Numbered from the stretch's first letter, positions 1 to 8,475 are shown. The stretch is 64,000 nt of DNA from Nocardia transvalensis (GCF_015477765.1 NZ_JADLQQ010000001.1:806001-870000); one strand, 5' to 3'. Translations and numbers: made by a program. Notes: generated from the letters alone by a model not told the origin.

Positions 1-1105
1 AGGCGCCGGGCCGCCGCCCGAGCGCCTCCCCCGTGGCGGCGAAACGCGCCCCTTTCGGTTCGCTCCGCCATGCCTTCGACGGCCAGAACACCTTGGTGCC
101 CAACAGCGATACCACGGCGGGCACCAGGGTGAGCCCGGCCGCCAACGCCACCGCGACGGAGATCGCCAACGCGGGTCCCATCGACCGGAACATGCCGAGG
201 GTGGACAGGACGAGCGCCATGAATGCGATGATCACCGCGCCCGCCGCGGACGTGATGGCCTCGCCGACCCGGGTGACGGCGCTGACCATCGCGGCCTTGG
301 GATCCTCACCGGCCCGCAGGCGTTCGCGGTAGCGGAACATGAGGAACAGGATGTAGTCGGTGCCGACGCCGTAGAGGACGACGACCAGGATCGAACTGAT
401 CGAACTGTCCACCTTCAGGTCGAAAGCCTTACTCACCCAGGCGATCAGCCCGTTGACCACGCCGCCGACACCGCCGAGGACCACAATCGGCAGCAGTGCG
501 GTCACGGGACTGCGGAAGATGATCAGCAACAGCACCAGAATCAGGACCACCGTGGCGACGCCGATGATCGCCAGCCCCTTGGTCGCCGACTCCTGTGCGT
601 CCAGGTTCTGGGCGGCCTGACCCGTGACACCCGCCTTCAGATCGGTGTTCTCCACCGTCGGTTTCAGCGCCTCACGCAACTCCGCGACCGCATCGCTCTG
701 GCGGGTGTCGGTGGCGCCGGTGGGCTTGGTCATCTGCACAGCGGCGATCTGGACCAGACGATTGTCCGACGGTGGGGCCGCCTGAATACCGGTGACGTCC
801 TCGATACCGGCGGCACCGAGCTGCTCGGTGATCGATCCGACCTTCGCCACATCGGCATCGGTCAGCGCCGCCCCGTCGTCGCGCGCGAAGACGAGGATGG
901 CCGCCGGTGCGGAATGTTCGGGAAACGCCTTCTCCTGCAACCGCATTGCCTGGATCGATTCGTAATGCGAAGGCAGGAAATCGGATTGGTCGGTCGTCGA
1001 GGTCAACTTCGGCGCCGTCACCATCACGGCGACGATGACCAGTGCCCAGAGGCCGATCGTCTGCCAGGGATGACGGACGACCAGACGGCCCAGCCGTGCG
1101 AACAT
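1..1105 (-). CDS. MMPL-family RND transporter, N-terminal part (3' end outside window)
   Basis: At least 368 residues are open from ATG 1105 to the window edge; the C-terminal part lies outside. The N-terminus starts MFARLGRLVVRHPWQT, followed by a first membrane helix, an extracytoplasmic domain of about 150 residues and a run of closely packed helices. The stretch GVGTDYILFLMFRYRERL matches the conserved MMPL segment whose Asp-Tyr pair relays protons. Members of this family export lipids or other hydrophobic compounds across the inner membrane using the proton gradient. A strong GGAGGAGG ribosome site precedes the start, and the gene sits 26 bp downstream of the EXLDI gene, so the two are probably one operon. 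The exported substrate cannot be told from sequence. Confidence 0.9.
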   Translation of the reverse strand, partial: MFARLGRLVVRHPWQTIGLWALVIVAVMVTAPKLTSTTDQSDFLPSHYESIQAMRLQEKAFPEHSAPAAILVFARDDGAALTDADVAKVGSITEQLGAAGIEDVTGIQAAPPSDNRLVQIAAVQMTKPTGATDTRQSDAVAELREALKPTVENTDLKAGVTGQAAQNLDAQESATKGLAIIGVATVVLILVLLLIIFRSPVTALLPIVVLGGVGGVVNGLIAWVSKAFDLKVDSSISSILVVVLYGVGTDYILFLMFRYRERLRAGEDPKAAMVSAVTRVGEAITSAAGAVIIAFMALVLSTLGMFRSMGPALAISVAVALAAGLTLVPAVVSLLGTKVFWPSKAWRSEPKGARFAATGEALGRRPGA

Positions 1106-1131
1106 GAACGGTCCCTCCTCCAGGGCCAGGC

Positions 1132-1578
1132 TCAGATGTCGAGATCTTCGGTCCGCGCGGGTTCCACCGCGGCGACGACACGGCGGTACAGCTTGCTCGA
1201 AAGCTGTTCGCGCAGTTCATCTGTCGAGTCGACGATGTCGACGGTGTAATCCCCCCATTCCGGCTCCTCGAGACCGAAGCCCAGCATGCTCCGCCAATTC
1301 TTCCAGTCCGACTTCAACTCCGCCATCCAATTCGTGCGGTTGGGGAATTCGGACCAGTCGCTTTGCAGCCGCTGCACGACGAATTTGCCCTTGCGACTGC
1401 GATAGACCTTGGTCACCTCGATCCCGGTCTTCGAGTACTCCTTCGTCTCGGCCAGAAAGCGTCCGACGAATCGCTTGGCGCGCAGACCACCAGGGCCGTC
1501 CTTCACGATGATCTCGTCGAATTCCTCTTCCGCGCCGACGGCGGCGAGCACGTCCGGCTGCTGCGGGTCGTTGGTCAT
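1132..1578 (-). CDS. EXLDI-family small protein
   Basis: This 148-residue soluble protein ends in E-D-L-D-I. The C-terminal signature E-x-L-D-I names a small actinobacterial family of unknown function, and the length of about 150 residues fits. The protein is rich in charged residues and Trp and has no signal peptide or membrane helix. A GGGAG ribosome site lies upstream of ATG 1578. The next gene is the MMPL transporter, 26 bp downstream, so it may be a regulator or accessory factor of that exporter; this is inferred from position only. The match rests on the C-terminal motif and size, not on an alignment. Confidence 0.7.
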   Translation of the reverse strand: MTNDPQQPDVLAAVGAEEEFDEIIVKDGPGGLRAKRFVGRFLAETKEYSKTGIEVTKVYRSRKGKFVVQRLQSDWSEFPNRTNWMAELKSDWKNWRSMLGFGLEEPEWGDYTVDIVDSTDELREQLSSKLYRRVVAAVEPARTEDLDI

Positions 1579-1722
1579 GATGTCTCCCGTTCATGCATAA
1601 CTGCGCAGGTGCGCATTCGTTGATCGATGGCGCCCGTCGATCCCCCGTGGCTTCGGGACGCGGTGTCTGCCCGCGACGTTGAGGGCCACCCCACGCTGGG
1701 TATCCACCTGATCCCGATTGCA

Positions 1723-1746
1723 CTATACGTAGATGTATACATATAG
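1723..1746. promoter_or_regulatory. AT-rich 24-bp imperfect palindrome, candidate operator
   Basis: A 24-bp imperfect palindrome runs CTATAC...TATAG, with a perfect 10-bp core ATGTATACAT at 1733-1742. It lies in the divergent gap between the EXLDI/MMPL operon (start 1578) and the CPBP protease gene (start 1815). It is strikingly AT-rich against a GC-rich background. The ATGT-ACAT core is of the kind bound by PadR/MarR/TetR-type dimers. Which regulator binds is unknown; none is encoded next to it. Confidence 0.5.
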
Positions 1747-1814
1747 GGCAAGGTCCAGTTTGGGCGGTGGCTCCCGGCCGACGCGGAGCGAGGAATGAAC
1801 GTAGACTGGCCGCG

Positions 1815-2573
1815 ATGTCTCGAACCGATAACGACGTCGCGCTGTCGCCGACGCCGCCGGGCCCAGCCCGCCGGTTGCACACCTACGTCGATGTGGCCGT
1901 CGTTGTCGTCGTACTGGCCTGCACAAATCTGATCGCCCACTTCACCTCGGCATGGGCGAATATCGCGACGGTTCCGGCGGCCGCGCTGATCCTGGTCGCG
2001 CTCATGCGCCGGCGCGGGCTCGGCTGGGCCGAACTGGGCCTGTCGCCCCGGCAGTGGCGCCGCGGCACCCTCTACGCCCTGGGCTCGGTCGGCATCGTGC
2101 TCGCCGCGGTGGCGATCGGCGCGGTGCTGCCGATCACGCGGCCGTTCTTTCTCGCCGACCGCTATGCCACCATCTCCGGCGCGCTGATCGCATCGATGAT
2201 CGTCATCCCGCTACAAACGGCCATTCCCGAGGAACTGGCATTTCGCGGCGTATTACACGGCGCACTCGACCGCGCGTACGGGGCACGGGGGGTATTTGCC
2301 GCGGGGTCACTGCTTTTCGGACTCTGGCATATCGCGTCATCGCTCGGACTGACCAGCAGCAATCGCGGATTGAGCAGCCTACTCGGCGGCGGAATCGCCG
2401 GACAGATCGCCGGAATCACGCTCGCGGTGGCGGCAACCGCCGCGGCGGGGGCGGTATTCACCTGGCTGCGGCGGCGCAGTGGCAGCCTGCTCGCCCCGAT
2501 CGCACTGCACTGGTCGCTGAACGGAGCCGGCGCCTTGGCCGCAGCCCTCGCCTGGCACACCGCAATGCACTAA
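1815..2573 (+). CDS. CPBP-family intramembrane metalloprotease
   Basis: This 252-residue polytopic membrane protein has about seven hydrophobic segments. The CPBP (Abi/CAAX protease and bacteriocin-processing) motifs are present in order: EELAFRG (motif 1, metal and catalytic Glu pair plus Arg), FGLWHIASS (motif 2, His) and HWSLNG (motif 3, His/Asn). These make a glutamate-type metalloprotease fold within the membrane. I chose ATG 1815 (MSRTDNDVA) over the upstream in-frame ATG at 1767 because the earlier stretch is basic, unlike family N-termini, and overlaps the divergent promoter region. The substrate is unknown. It is transcribed away from the EXLDI/MMPL operon. Confidence 0.85.
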   Translation: MSRTDNDVALSPTPPGPARRLHTYVDVAVVVVVLACTNLIAHFTSAWANIATVPAAALILVALMRRRGLGWAELGLSPRQWRRGTLYALGSVGIVLAAVAIGAVLPITRPFFLADRYATISGALIASMIVIPLQTAIPEELAFRGVLHGALDRAYGARGVFAAGSLLFGLWHIASSLGLTSSNRGLSSLLGGGIAGQIAGITLAVAATAAAGAVFTWLRRRSGSLLAPIALHWSLNGAGALAAALAWHTAMH

Positions 2574-2576
2574 CAA

Positions 2577-2644
2577 AACCTCATGCCCAACAGGCAAAAA
2601 CCTCATGCCCGACAAGGGCAGAAACCTCATGCCCGACAGCGAAG
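2577..2644. repeat. three tandem 22-24 bp direct repeats
   Basis: Three copies of a unit beginning AACCTCATGCCC(G/A)ACA start at 2577, 2599 and 2623, immediately after the stop of the CPBP protease gene. Spacings are 22 and 24 bp. No hairpin is evident. They fill part of the 211-bp gap before the DUF2637-like gene. Confidence 0.75.
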
Positions 2645-2784
2645 CGGAGGGCGACACCGAACAGATGTTCGGGCAAAGCATTGACCACGAGTAGGTCACG
2701 GATTACTCTCACTGCGATCACACATATGTTCGAGTAATCAGGTCCCGACAGTCGGCACTGTACCTGCTCCCGGGAAGGCACGCC

Positions 2785-4713
2785 ATGCTCGACGACCAGT
2801 CGACCGGCAACTCCGAGATCGCTGCGTTGGCGCATCGGGTCGCGACCGCGCGCGGCAAACTGCCGTTGCAAACCGATCCCGCGCTGTTCGAGGAATTGTC
2901 CGAGGCGGAGATTGCCGCCGAACGCGAGCTCGCGGAATGGATCCGGGCACAGCGGCGGCGGCAGCGGCGCCGAGCCGTCGCCGCCGAATTGGCCGCCGAG
3001 AAGCGCGATCGGCGAGTCGCGCTGGCGCTGCGCCGATCCGACGATGCCGACGCCCGCTGGCATCGCAAGGCCCGCGCCGCCCGGCGGCGGGTATCGAATC
3101 CCGATGCGCGCCTTGCCCAGCTGTACCGCCGCGCCGAGTGGTCGTCGCGGGCGCTGATCGGCGTCGTGGTCCTGGGCATGGTGTGGGCCGGGGTGAACGT
3201 ACAGCGCAACCTGGTACCCAGCGGCGATATGTCCGACCCGCTGTACTGGCTCAGTTACGGCTTCGAGGCGATGATCTCGATCCCGATCATCACCATCATG
3301 GTGGTGGCGACGACGGCGGCCCGCTGGGGACGCGAAATCGCCCGCGGCAAGGTCGTTTTCCTGGAGGTCGCGCTACTCGCAGTGACAATCGCGCTGAATT
3401 CCGGCCCGCACCTGGCCGCCCACGCCCCCGCCCGCGCCGCGGAGGCCGCCGTCGCGCCGGTGATGGTCGGTGTGGTGATCTGGTTGCACGCGTGGGTTTC
3501 CGCGCGGTACGCCCAGCTGATCGAGGGCGCACCGGTCGAGGACGGCCTTCCCACCTCCGCGCACAGCGAACGGATCGATGCGCCGATGGCGATCGGTGAC
3601 TCCGAAACCTCTTCCTGGGCACTCGCCCCGGACGCCCGTTCGGCACCGTCGTCCACACACAACGGCTACCCTCACCCCGCGGCCGCCTCCACAACCGAGC
3701 ACCTCTACCCAGCCTCGGCACCCGAACCCAACGGCCATCCCCATCCAGCAGCCACATCGAGCGGAATCACGCAACCACTCCCGGCGCCCGAGCACAGCGG
3801 CCACCTCCACCCGGCAGCCTCGAACGGGATTTCCCAACCATTCCCGGCACCCGAGCACAACGGGCACTCCCACCCGGCCGCAGCTTCGAACGGGCATCTT
3901 CTCCCGGACTCGGCACCCGCACACAACGGTCACCCTCACCCGGCGGCCGACCCCACCCCCGACGAAAACCCGCAGCCGGCACAGTCTTCCGAACGCGACG
4001 GCTACTCCCGCCCGACCACCGAGCACAACGGCCACGCCTACCCCGCAGTCTCCGCGAACGGGAAGGCCCACTCGGCGCCCGAGCACAACGGTCACGGCCA
4101 CCCCGGAGCCGATGTCGTCGCGAACGGCAACGCGCATCCTGCCCCCTCATCCGAACGGAACGGCCACGCCCACCCGGTGGTCTCGCCGAACGAGCACGAC
4201 CCTTCGGAAGCGGCTTCCGCCGAAGACCACGGCTCCGTCGCCGACTCGACATCCGATCCCGGCAGTTCGGGAAAAGCACCAGCGCCCAAGCAGATCCGCC
4301 GTCCGAGTGACCGGAAAGCCGGCGCGGAACATCCCTACACCCGCCGCCCGGCGGCCCCCGCCGCCCGCACCGATTCCGACGAGGAGCGAAAGACACGCAC
4401 CCTCGACGCCATCGACCGCGCCGCCCAGCTGGCCCTCGACGACGTCACGGACGAGCCCGAACCCCCGATCGACGACAACGACGATATCGCCGCCGAACTC
4501 GACGACGTCGAGGTCTGGGCGGTAGCGCGCGAAATCTCCGAACGCGGCATGTCCAAACTCCCCGTCGAACAACTCGCCGAGGTCCTCACCCTCGCCGACG
4601 AATCCTGGACCCCCGCCGCCATCGGCGCCTCCATCGGCCTCCCCGGCTCCCGCATCCTGGGCATCCTCGAAGCCGCCCGCCGCATCCGCCGCCCCTACGC
4701 CATCAGCGGCTGA
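2785..4713 (+). CDS. DUF2637-like membrane protein with His-rich repeat tail
   Basis: The 642-residue product has four parts. Residues 1-115 are a highly charged Arg/Glu-rich cytoplasmic stretch, probably a coiled coil. Four membrane helices follow at roughly 123-140, 163-180, 192-208 and 223-243. Residues about 290-475 form a low-complexity tail of some nine degenerate repeats around E-H-N-G-H-x-H-P-A. The C-terminal 70 residues include a helical segment that could be a helix-turn-helix (EVLTLADESWTPAAIGASIG). The four-helix layout recalls DUF2637/Spd-type proteins of actinobacterial conjugative elements, but I see no transfer genes nearby. The His repeats could bind divalent metal. Function is unknown. 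Confidence 0.6.
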   Translation: MLDDQSTGNSEIAALAHRVATARGKLPLQTDPALFEELSEAEIAAERELAEWIRAQRRRQRRRAVAAELAAEKRDRRVALALRRSDDADARWHRKARAARRRVSNPDARLAQLYRRAEWSSRALIGVVVLGMVWAGVNVQRNLVPSGDMSDPLYWLSYGFEAMISIPIITIMVVATTAARWGREIARGKVVFLEVALLAVTIALNSGPHLAAHAPARAAEAAVAPVMVGVVIWLHAWVSARYAQLIEGAPVEDGLPTSAHSERIDAPMAIGDSETSSWALAPDARSAPSSTHNGYPHPAAASTTEHLYPASAPEPNGHPHPAATSSGITQPLPAPEHSGHLHPAASNGISQPFPAPEHNGHSHPAAASNGHLLPDSAPAHNGHPHPAADPTPDENPQPAQSSERDGYSRPTTEHNGHAYPAVSANGKAHSAPEHNGHGHPGADVVANGNAHPAPSSERNGHAHPVVSPNEHDPSEAASAEDHGSVADSTSDPGSSGKAPAPKQIRRPSDRKAGAEHPYTRRPAAPAARTDSDEERKTRTLDAIDRAAQLALDDVTDEPEPPIDDNDDIAAELDDVEVWAVAREISERGMSKLPVEQLAEVLTLADESWTPAAIGASIGLPGSRILGILEAARRIRRPYAISG

Positions 4714-4759
4714 CCCGCAGCCCACCACAACACCGTCTCAGGATCAGGGGGTTATCGTT

Positions 4760-5095
4760 GTGAGCATGACCGCCACATGGGCCTACGACGACCAGCCGAG
4801 CAGCGGCCACCCGCTGCGGCCCGGCGCGTCGCCGCAGGACATCCGGTCAGCATTACTACCCGAGGACCGGGCCCAGTTCGACCTGGCATATACCCGAGCA
4901 TTGAGCTGTGCCCGTGACAGTCTCGATCTCACCGAGTTGTTCCGAACGCTCGAACATTGGCGCCGGGTCGCGCTCCTCCAGAGCGACCGCGAGCAGTATC
5001 GGCGGGTCGTTCGTCGAGCAGCTGAGCTACTGACCGGCGAACAAGCCCCGGCCGACGAGCCGTTGGATGCCACGCGGACCAAGGCCGGAATGTAG
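4760..5095 (+). CDS. DUF6247-like small protein, possible antitoxin
   Basis: This 111-residue helical, charged protein has GTG 4760 as chosen start, preceded by an AGGGGG ribosome site at 8 nt; ATG 4766 is an alternative. The layout (PLRPGAS start, DIRSALLPEDRAQF, LEHWRRVALLQ) resembles the actinobacterial DUF6247 family. Its stop codon abuts the start of the next gene, which looks like a ParE/RelE-type toxin, so it is plausibly the antitoxin of a type II pair. No DNA-binding domain is obvious. The family assignment is from memory of the pattern. Confidence 0.6.
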   Translation: MSMTATWAYDDQPSSGHPLRPGASPQDIRSALLPEDRAQFDLAYTRALSCARDSLDLTELFRTLEHWRRVALLQSDREQYRRVVRRAAELLTGEQAPADEPLDATRTKAGM

Positions 5096-5356
5096 GTGTA
5101 CCGCGTCGAGACCGATTCCGACGCTCAGCATCACATCGACGCACTTCCAACACCCGCGCTGGCCGCCTATGCGGAGCTGCGGGTCGTCCTGGAGGTGAGT
5201 CCATGGAGCGGTGAATCAATCAATGCGGCCAAGCCGGACGCGGCGGTGCGGACAATGTCGTTCGGAGAGCGCCATGAGGGCCTGGTGACCTATGTAATCC
5301 TCGAGCAACAGCGCGAGGTGCACGTGCTGATGGTGCAGTGGGTCGGATTCGACTGA
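5096..5356 (+). CDS. ParE/RelE-like small protein, possible toxin
   Basis: The 86-residue protein starts at GTG 5096, directly after the TAG stop of the preceding gene, implying translational coupling. The order of features fits the RelE/ParE superfamily: an N-terminal strand (YRVETDSDAQHHIDAL), a helical hairpin, then strands around VRTMSFGERHEGLVTYVIL and VHVLMVQWVGFD. Such toxins cleave mRNA on the ribosome or poison gyrase; which activity applies here cannot be told. No signal peptide or membrane helix is present. Confidence 0.6.
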   Translation: MYRVETDSDAQHHIDALPTPALAAYAELRVVLEVSPWSGESINAAKPDAAVRTMSFGERHEGLVTYVILEQQREVHVLMVQWVGFD

Positions 5357-5389
5357 GTTGCTGGTGTGGGCGACATGGTATTTCGTTGC

Positions 5390-5412
5390 GGGTGGGGTGG
5401 GGCGGTGGTGGG
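5390..5412 (+). other. canonical G-quadruplex motif in a 5' leader
   Basis: Four runs of at least three G (5390-5392, 5394-5397, 5399-5402, 5410-5412) are separated by loops of 1, 1 and 7 nt on the sense strand. The motif lies 44 nt upstream of ATG 5456 in the gap after the possible toxin gene. It would be present in the leader RNA of the next gene if that gene is co-transcribed. Confidence 0.55.
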
Positions 5413-5455
5413 ATGGAGGGGTAGGAGCTCGATCGGGCCGAATTTAGGGGTTGGC

Positions 5456-6067
5456 ATGGATATTTCGGCGTTGGACGAGGTTTTCGGGGTGTGGTGTGCG
5501 CGGGTGGTGGCGCTGACGCCCGAGGAGTGGGTGGCGCCTACGCGGTTGCCCGGGTGGACGGTGCAGGATCTGGTGGCGCATATGGCGCCGGACAAGCGCG
5601 TGATGGAGTTTCTGCGCGGGCCTCGGGTCGAGGAACCCACGGTGACGAGCGGGGCGCAGATGCTGCGGATCTACAACCAGCCGGGCGGAATCGCGCACAC
5701 TATGGCCGACACTGCCGCGGAGTTGGCGAGGGAGGCGGCGACCATAGGCGCCGACACCCTGATTCGCCATTTCCTCGACGACGGCCCGGACCTGCTGGCC
5801 GAATTCCGTAGCGCGGATCCGGCCGTCGGGCTCCCCTATCCGCATGCCGAACTCGGCACCGTGAGTTTCCGAGCTGTCGCCGAGGTCCTCCTCGTCGAGG
5901 CCACGGTGCACCTGCTCGACCTCATCGCCGCGGTCGGTGGTGATCGGCCCCCGGCGGACGCCCTGCGCCGCACCGCCGAAATCCTTTCCGCGGTACCGGA
6001 TCCGGTCGCCTTCATCGAGTCGGCGACGGGCCGATCGAGCGCGGCCGTCCTTCCGGTCATGCGGTAG
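5456..6067 (+). CDS. Mycothiol-dependent maleylpyruvate isomerase-like (DinB-fold) protein
   Basis: The 204-residue protein has an N-terminal half resembling the four-helix mycothiol-binding maleylpyruvate isomerase/DinB fold: LTPEEWVAPTRLPGWTVQDLVAHMA is the typical W-x3-T/S-x-L-P-G-W-x2-x2-L-x-x-H segment, whose His is a metal ligand. A second conserved stretch is EVLLVEATVHLLDLIAAVGG. ATG 5456 is chosen because the family motif begins about 20 residues later and the upstream in-frame ORF encodes an unlikely G-rich run. Such proteins transfer or isomerise mycothiol adducts or are of unknown role. It converges on the following minus-strand gene with 5 bp between stops. Confidence 0.7.
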   Translation: MDISALDEVFGVWCARVVALTPEEWVAPTRLPGWTVQDLVAHMAPDKRVMEFLRGPRVEEPTVTSGAQMLRIYNQPGGIAHTMADTAAELAREAATIGADTLIRHFLDDGPDLLAEFRSADPAVGLPYPHAELGTVSFRAVAEVLLVEATVHLLDLIAAVGGDRPPADALRRTAEILSAVPDPVAFIESATGRSSAAVLPVMR

Positions 6068-6072
6068 CGAGT

Positions 6073-7038
6073 TCACCCCTCGCCGGATACCTGCCGCAGT
6101 TCCGCTGGGGCACCGACGCTTTCGGAGGACACTTCGGCCTGCCGGCTCGACTGCTCCTCCACAGTCGAAGCGGCCGTGGGTGATTCGGCGACCGCGGGCG
6201 TCGGCGCGCCCGCCTGCTCCATGGCCGCGGCGATACGCAGGCGCTCGGCGACCTCGTTGAAGATGTAGAAGTTGGGAATCGTGCCGACCGGGGCCAGCGA
6301 GACCCAGTGCCCATCGAGCTTGATGCGGACCATGCCGTCGCGGGCATCGATGGTCTGGACCCGCTCCCACCGATACGACGTGCCCTCGTGGCGGAGCTCG
6401 TCCAGGGATACGTCGATATCGCCGAAATTCACGGTCTGTTCGGCATCGATCGCGGCGACCACCCGCGGCAATTGGGTTGCGGTGACCGCCGATTGGATGT
6501 GCGGGCCCCATTCGCGGGCGTCGGCGAACAGCTTTTCGTCGATTTCGGCATACATGCGGCCCGGGCCGGTGATGACGAACGAATAGTCGGTGGCCGCGGC
6601 GTCGGCGCTGCGAAACGGGATGACCAGCTGCCGCACCTGGGCGGTGTCCCAACGGAATGCGACGATCTCCTCACCGGCGAGGTAGACGGTCATCCCGTGG
6701 TCGAACATGTCCAGGCGCGCCCCGCGGCTGCGCCGGTTCAGTTGCCCCCGCAATGCGACGCCGGTCAGCGGAATCAGGGCGAGCCCACCGATCGCGATAC
6801 TGCCGACCAGCGATCCGGCCGCCGCGCAGATGACGCCCACGACGAGCAGACCACCGGCCACCAGCGCGCAGCCGCGCACGACCGTGTCGTTGCTGATCGG
6901 CGCCGGTTGGAACGTCTGCCGATGGGTGCCCAGCTTCTCGTACTCGGCCATGAGATGGATCAGCTGCGTCAGGGGCACCGTACGCCGGCCATCGGTTCCC
7001 CCGTCTCCGCGCTCCAGCGTGCTCGGGGTGGTGGTCAA
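6073..7038 (-). CDS. Membrane-anchored DUF6585-like protein
   Basis: I take TTG 7038 as the start (321 residues) because it has a GGAGGG ribosome site 5 nt upstream; the frame runs open further upstream but without a recognisable site. A cytoplasmic head ending EYEKLGTHRQTF is followed by two adjacent membrane helices (CALVAGGLLVVGVICAAAG and the next segment). A PH-like beta-rich domain comes next (DMFDHGMTVYLAGEEIVAFRWD, VNFGDIDVSLDEL, SLAPVGTIPNFYIF), then a Ser/Ala/Glu-rich tail. This arrangement resembles the DUF6585 family of actinobacteria, whose function is not known. The name is a tentative match. Confidence 0.6.
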   Translation of the reverse strand: MTTTPSTLERGDGGTDGRRTVPLTQLIHLMAEYEKLGTHRQTFQPAPISNDTVVRGCALVAGGLLVVGVICAAAGSLVGSIAIGGLALIPLTGVALRGQLNRRSRGARLDMFDHGMTVYLAGEEIVAFRWDTAQVRQLVIPFRSADAAATDYSFVITGPGRMYAEIDEKLFADAREWGPHIQSAVTATQLPRVVAAIDAEQTVNFGDIDVSLDELRHEGTSYRWERVQTIDARDGMVRIKLDGHWVSLAPVGTIPNFYIFNEVAERLRIAAAMEQAGAPTPAVAESPTAASTVEEQSSRQAEVSSESVGAPAELRQVSGEG

Positions 7039-7060
7039 TATCCCTCCAGTAGGCGATTTT

Positions 7061-7072
7061 CTTCGCGCGAAG
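7061..7072. promoter_or_regulatory. perfect 12-bp palindrome upstream of the DUF6585-like gene
   Basis: CTTCGCGCGAAG is self-complementary and lies 23 bp upstream of TTG 7038, in the 233-bp gap 7039-7271. It could be an operator half-site pair or a small leader hairpin. Nothing else recognisable was seen in the gap. Confidence 0.3.
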
Positions 7073-7271
7073 CGTATTCGACCGAGTCGGTTCCTGCTAC
7101 CACTACGCGCGGTCGACCCGCCAAAATATGGACAAATCGGCCAGCCCTGGATCGTGCAAATCTCGATCCGATCACAGTGACATGTGGGCCGGGTCATCCT
7201 ACCGCCCTCGGGCGCAATAGTTCCCGATTCTCATCGGCGTGTCACTAGCCTCGCTGTCGAAATCCCCTATT

Positions 7272-8459
7272 TCAGGTGGACGGGGCATATGCCCGCTCGG
7301 CTCGCCGCCGGACGAACACCCAGACCAGCACGGCCAATCCCACTCCGGCACCGACTCCCAGCGCAGCGGCCACTCCGAAACCGGCAGGGAAGCCGCCCGC
7401 ATCGATGGCGACGCCCGCAAGTGTCGCACCGATACCGTTGCCGAGGGTCAGCGCGGCACCGTGCCAGCCGATCGCCTCACCACGCCCACCGGCGGGCACA
7501 ATCCGGCTCAGCTGATCGATGGAGGCGGTAAGCGTTGGGGCGCATAGCAATCCGGCGATGAACCCGGTGACACCGAGAACGAACGGGCCGCTCGCGAACG
7601 CCATCGGGAGCGTCGCCACACCGAGCCCGGCCAGGAGCACGTATGTCGAGATCGCCCGGTGCATGGCGCCGTAGACGAGCCCGCCCACCAGCGAGCCGAA
7701 CCCCCACACGGCCATGACCACGCCGAGCCACTGCTGCGCGCCGAACTCCCGGGTGGCCGAGACGAAGGTCAATTCGGAGCCCGTCAGCACCGCGATGGCC
7801 GCGCTGGCTCCGATGCACAGGGCGACGAATTCGAGCCGGAACCACTCCCGACGCGGCACCGAATGTGCCTGCGGCTCCTCAATATCCGACCGCAGCGGTG
7901 GATTCAGCACCCACACCAGCATCCCGGCGAGCACGAGCGCCATCTGCACGACCAACAGCACGAGTCCTGTCGGTCCGAGCGCCGTGGCCGCCACGCCGAT
8001 CACCGGCCCCGCCATGAATGCCACCTCCACCGAGACCGACTCCAGGGCCAGCGCCGGCTGCCGATTCCGCTCGGTGGTCGCCGCGATCACGGCCTGCCGC
8101 ACGACGGTGAAGATCGGAATATCGAAAAGCCCTGCCACCGAGGCCAGTACGAGCAGCGGCCCGTACTCGACGAACGGCGCGACGGACCAACAGAGCGCGC
8201 CGACGATGATGGACGGGGCAATCGTGCGCCGCAACCCGAACCGGTCCAGCAGCCGGCCCCGCCACGGCCCGCTGATGGCGATGCATCCGGTGACGATGGT
8301 GGTGAGCAACCCGGCCTGCGCATACGATCCGTGCAGCGTCTGCACCACATGCAGCGCCAACAGCACGGCCCCGGCAAAAAACGGGATCCGCACCAACGCC
8401 CCCAACAGCAGCACCTTCCGCACCGCCGCGGAACTCAGCACCTCTCGATAGGCCCGCAC
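7272..8459 (-). CDS. MFS transporter
   Basis: The 395-residue protein has about twelve hydrophobic segments and the major-facilitator layout. The cytoplasmic loop between helices 2 and 3 carries GPWRGRLLDRFGLRRT, a fair match to MFS motif A (G-x-x-x-D-R-x-G-R-R). It begins at GTG 8459 (MRAYREVLSS) and is likely a drug or metabolite exporter of the inner membrane; the substrate cannot be told. A TGACAG-C-CTGTCA palindrome sits just upstream of the start. The gene is flanked by a DUF6585-like gene and an SDR gene on the same strand. Confidence 0.85.
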   Translation of the reverse strand: MRAYREVLSSAAVRKVLLLGALVRIPFFAGAVLLALHVVQTLHGSYAQAGLLTTIVTGCIAISGPWRGRLLDRFGLRRTIAPSIIVGALCWSVAPFVEYGPLLVLASVAGLFDIPIFTVVRQAVIAATTERNRQPALALESVSVEVAFMAGPVIGVAATALGPTGLVLLVVQMALVLAGMLVWVLNPPLRSDIEEPQAHSVPRREWFRLEFVALCIGASAAIAVLTGSELTFVSATREFGAQQWLGVVMAVWGFGSLVGGLVYGAMHRAISTYVLLAGLGVATLPMAFASGPFVLGVTGFIAGLLCAPTLTASIDQLSRIVPAGGRGEAIGWHGAALTLGNGIGATLAGVAIDAGGFPAGFGVAAALGVGAGVGLAVLVWVFVRRRAERAYAPST

Positions 8460-8462
8460 GCC

Positions 8463-8475
8463 TGACAGCCTGTCA
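8463..8475. promoter_or_regulatory. 13-bp palindrome at the MFS gene start, candidate operator
   Basis: TGACAG-C-CTGTCA forms a perfect inverted repeat 4 bp upstream of GTG 8459, overlapping where the ribosome site would lie. It could be a repressor site or a translational hairpin. Confidence 0.35.

Noticed and set aside
3578..4525. Pro/Thr/Arg-rich plus-strand frame inside the His-repeat gene
   Set aside because: It is the shifted frame of the repetitive tail; the upstream membrane part and the downstream domain belong to the other frame.
2785..4713. Integrated conjugative element around the DUF2637-like gene
   Set aside because: No integrase, replication, FtsK-like transfer gene or attachment repeat was found nearby.
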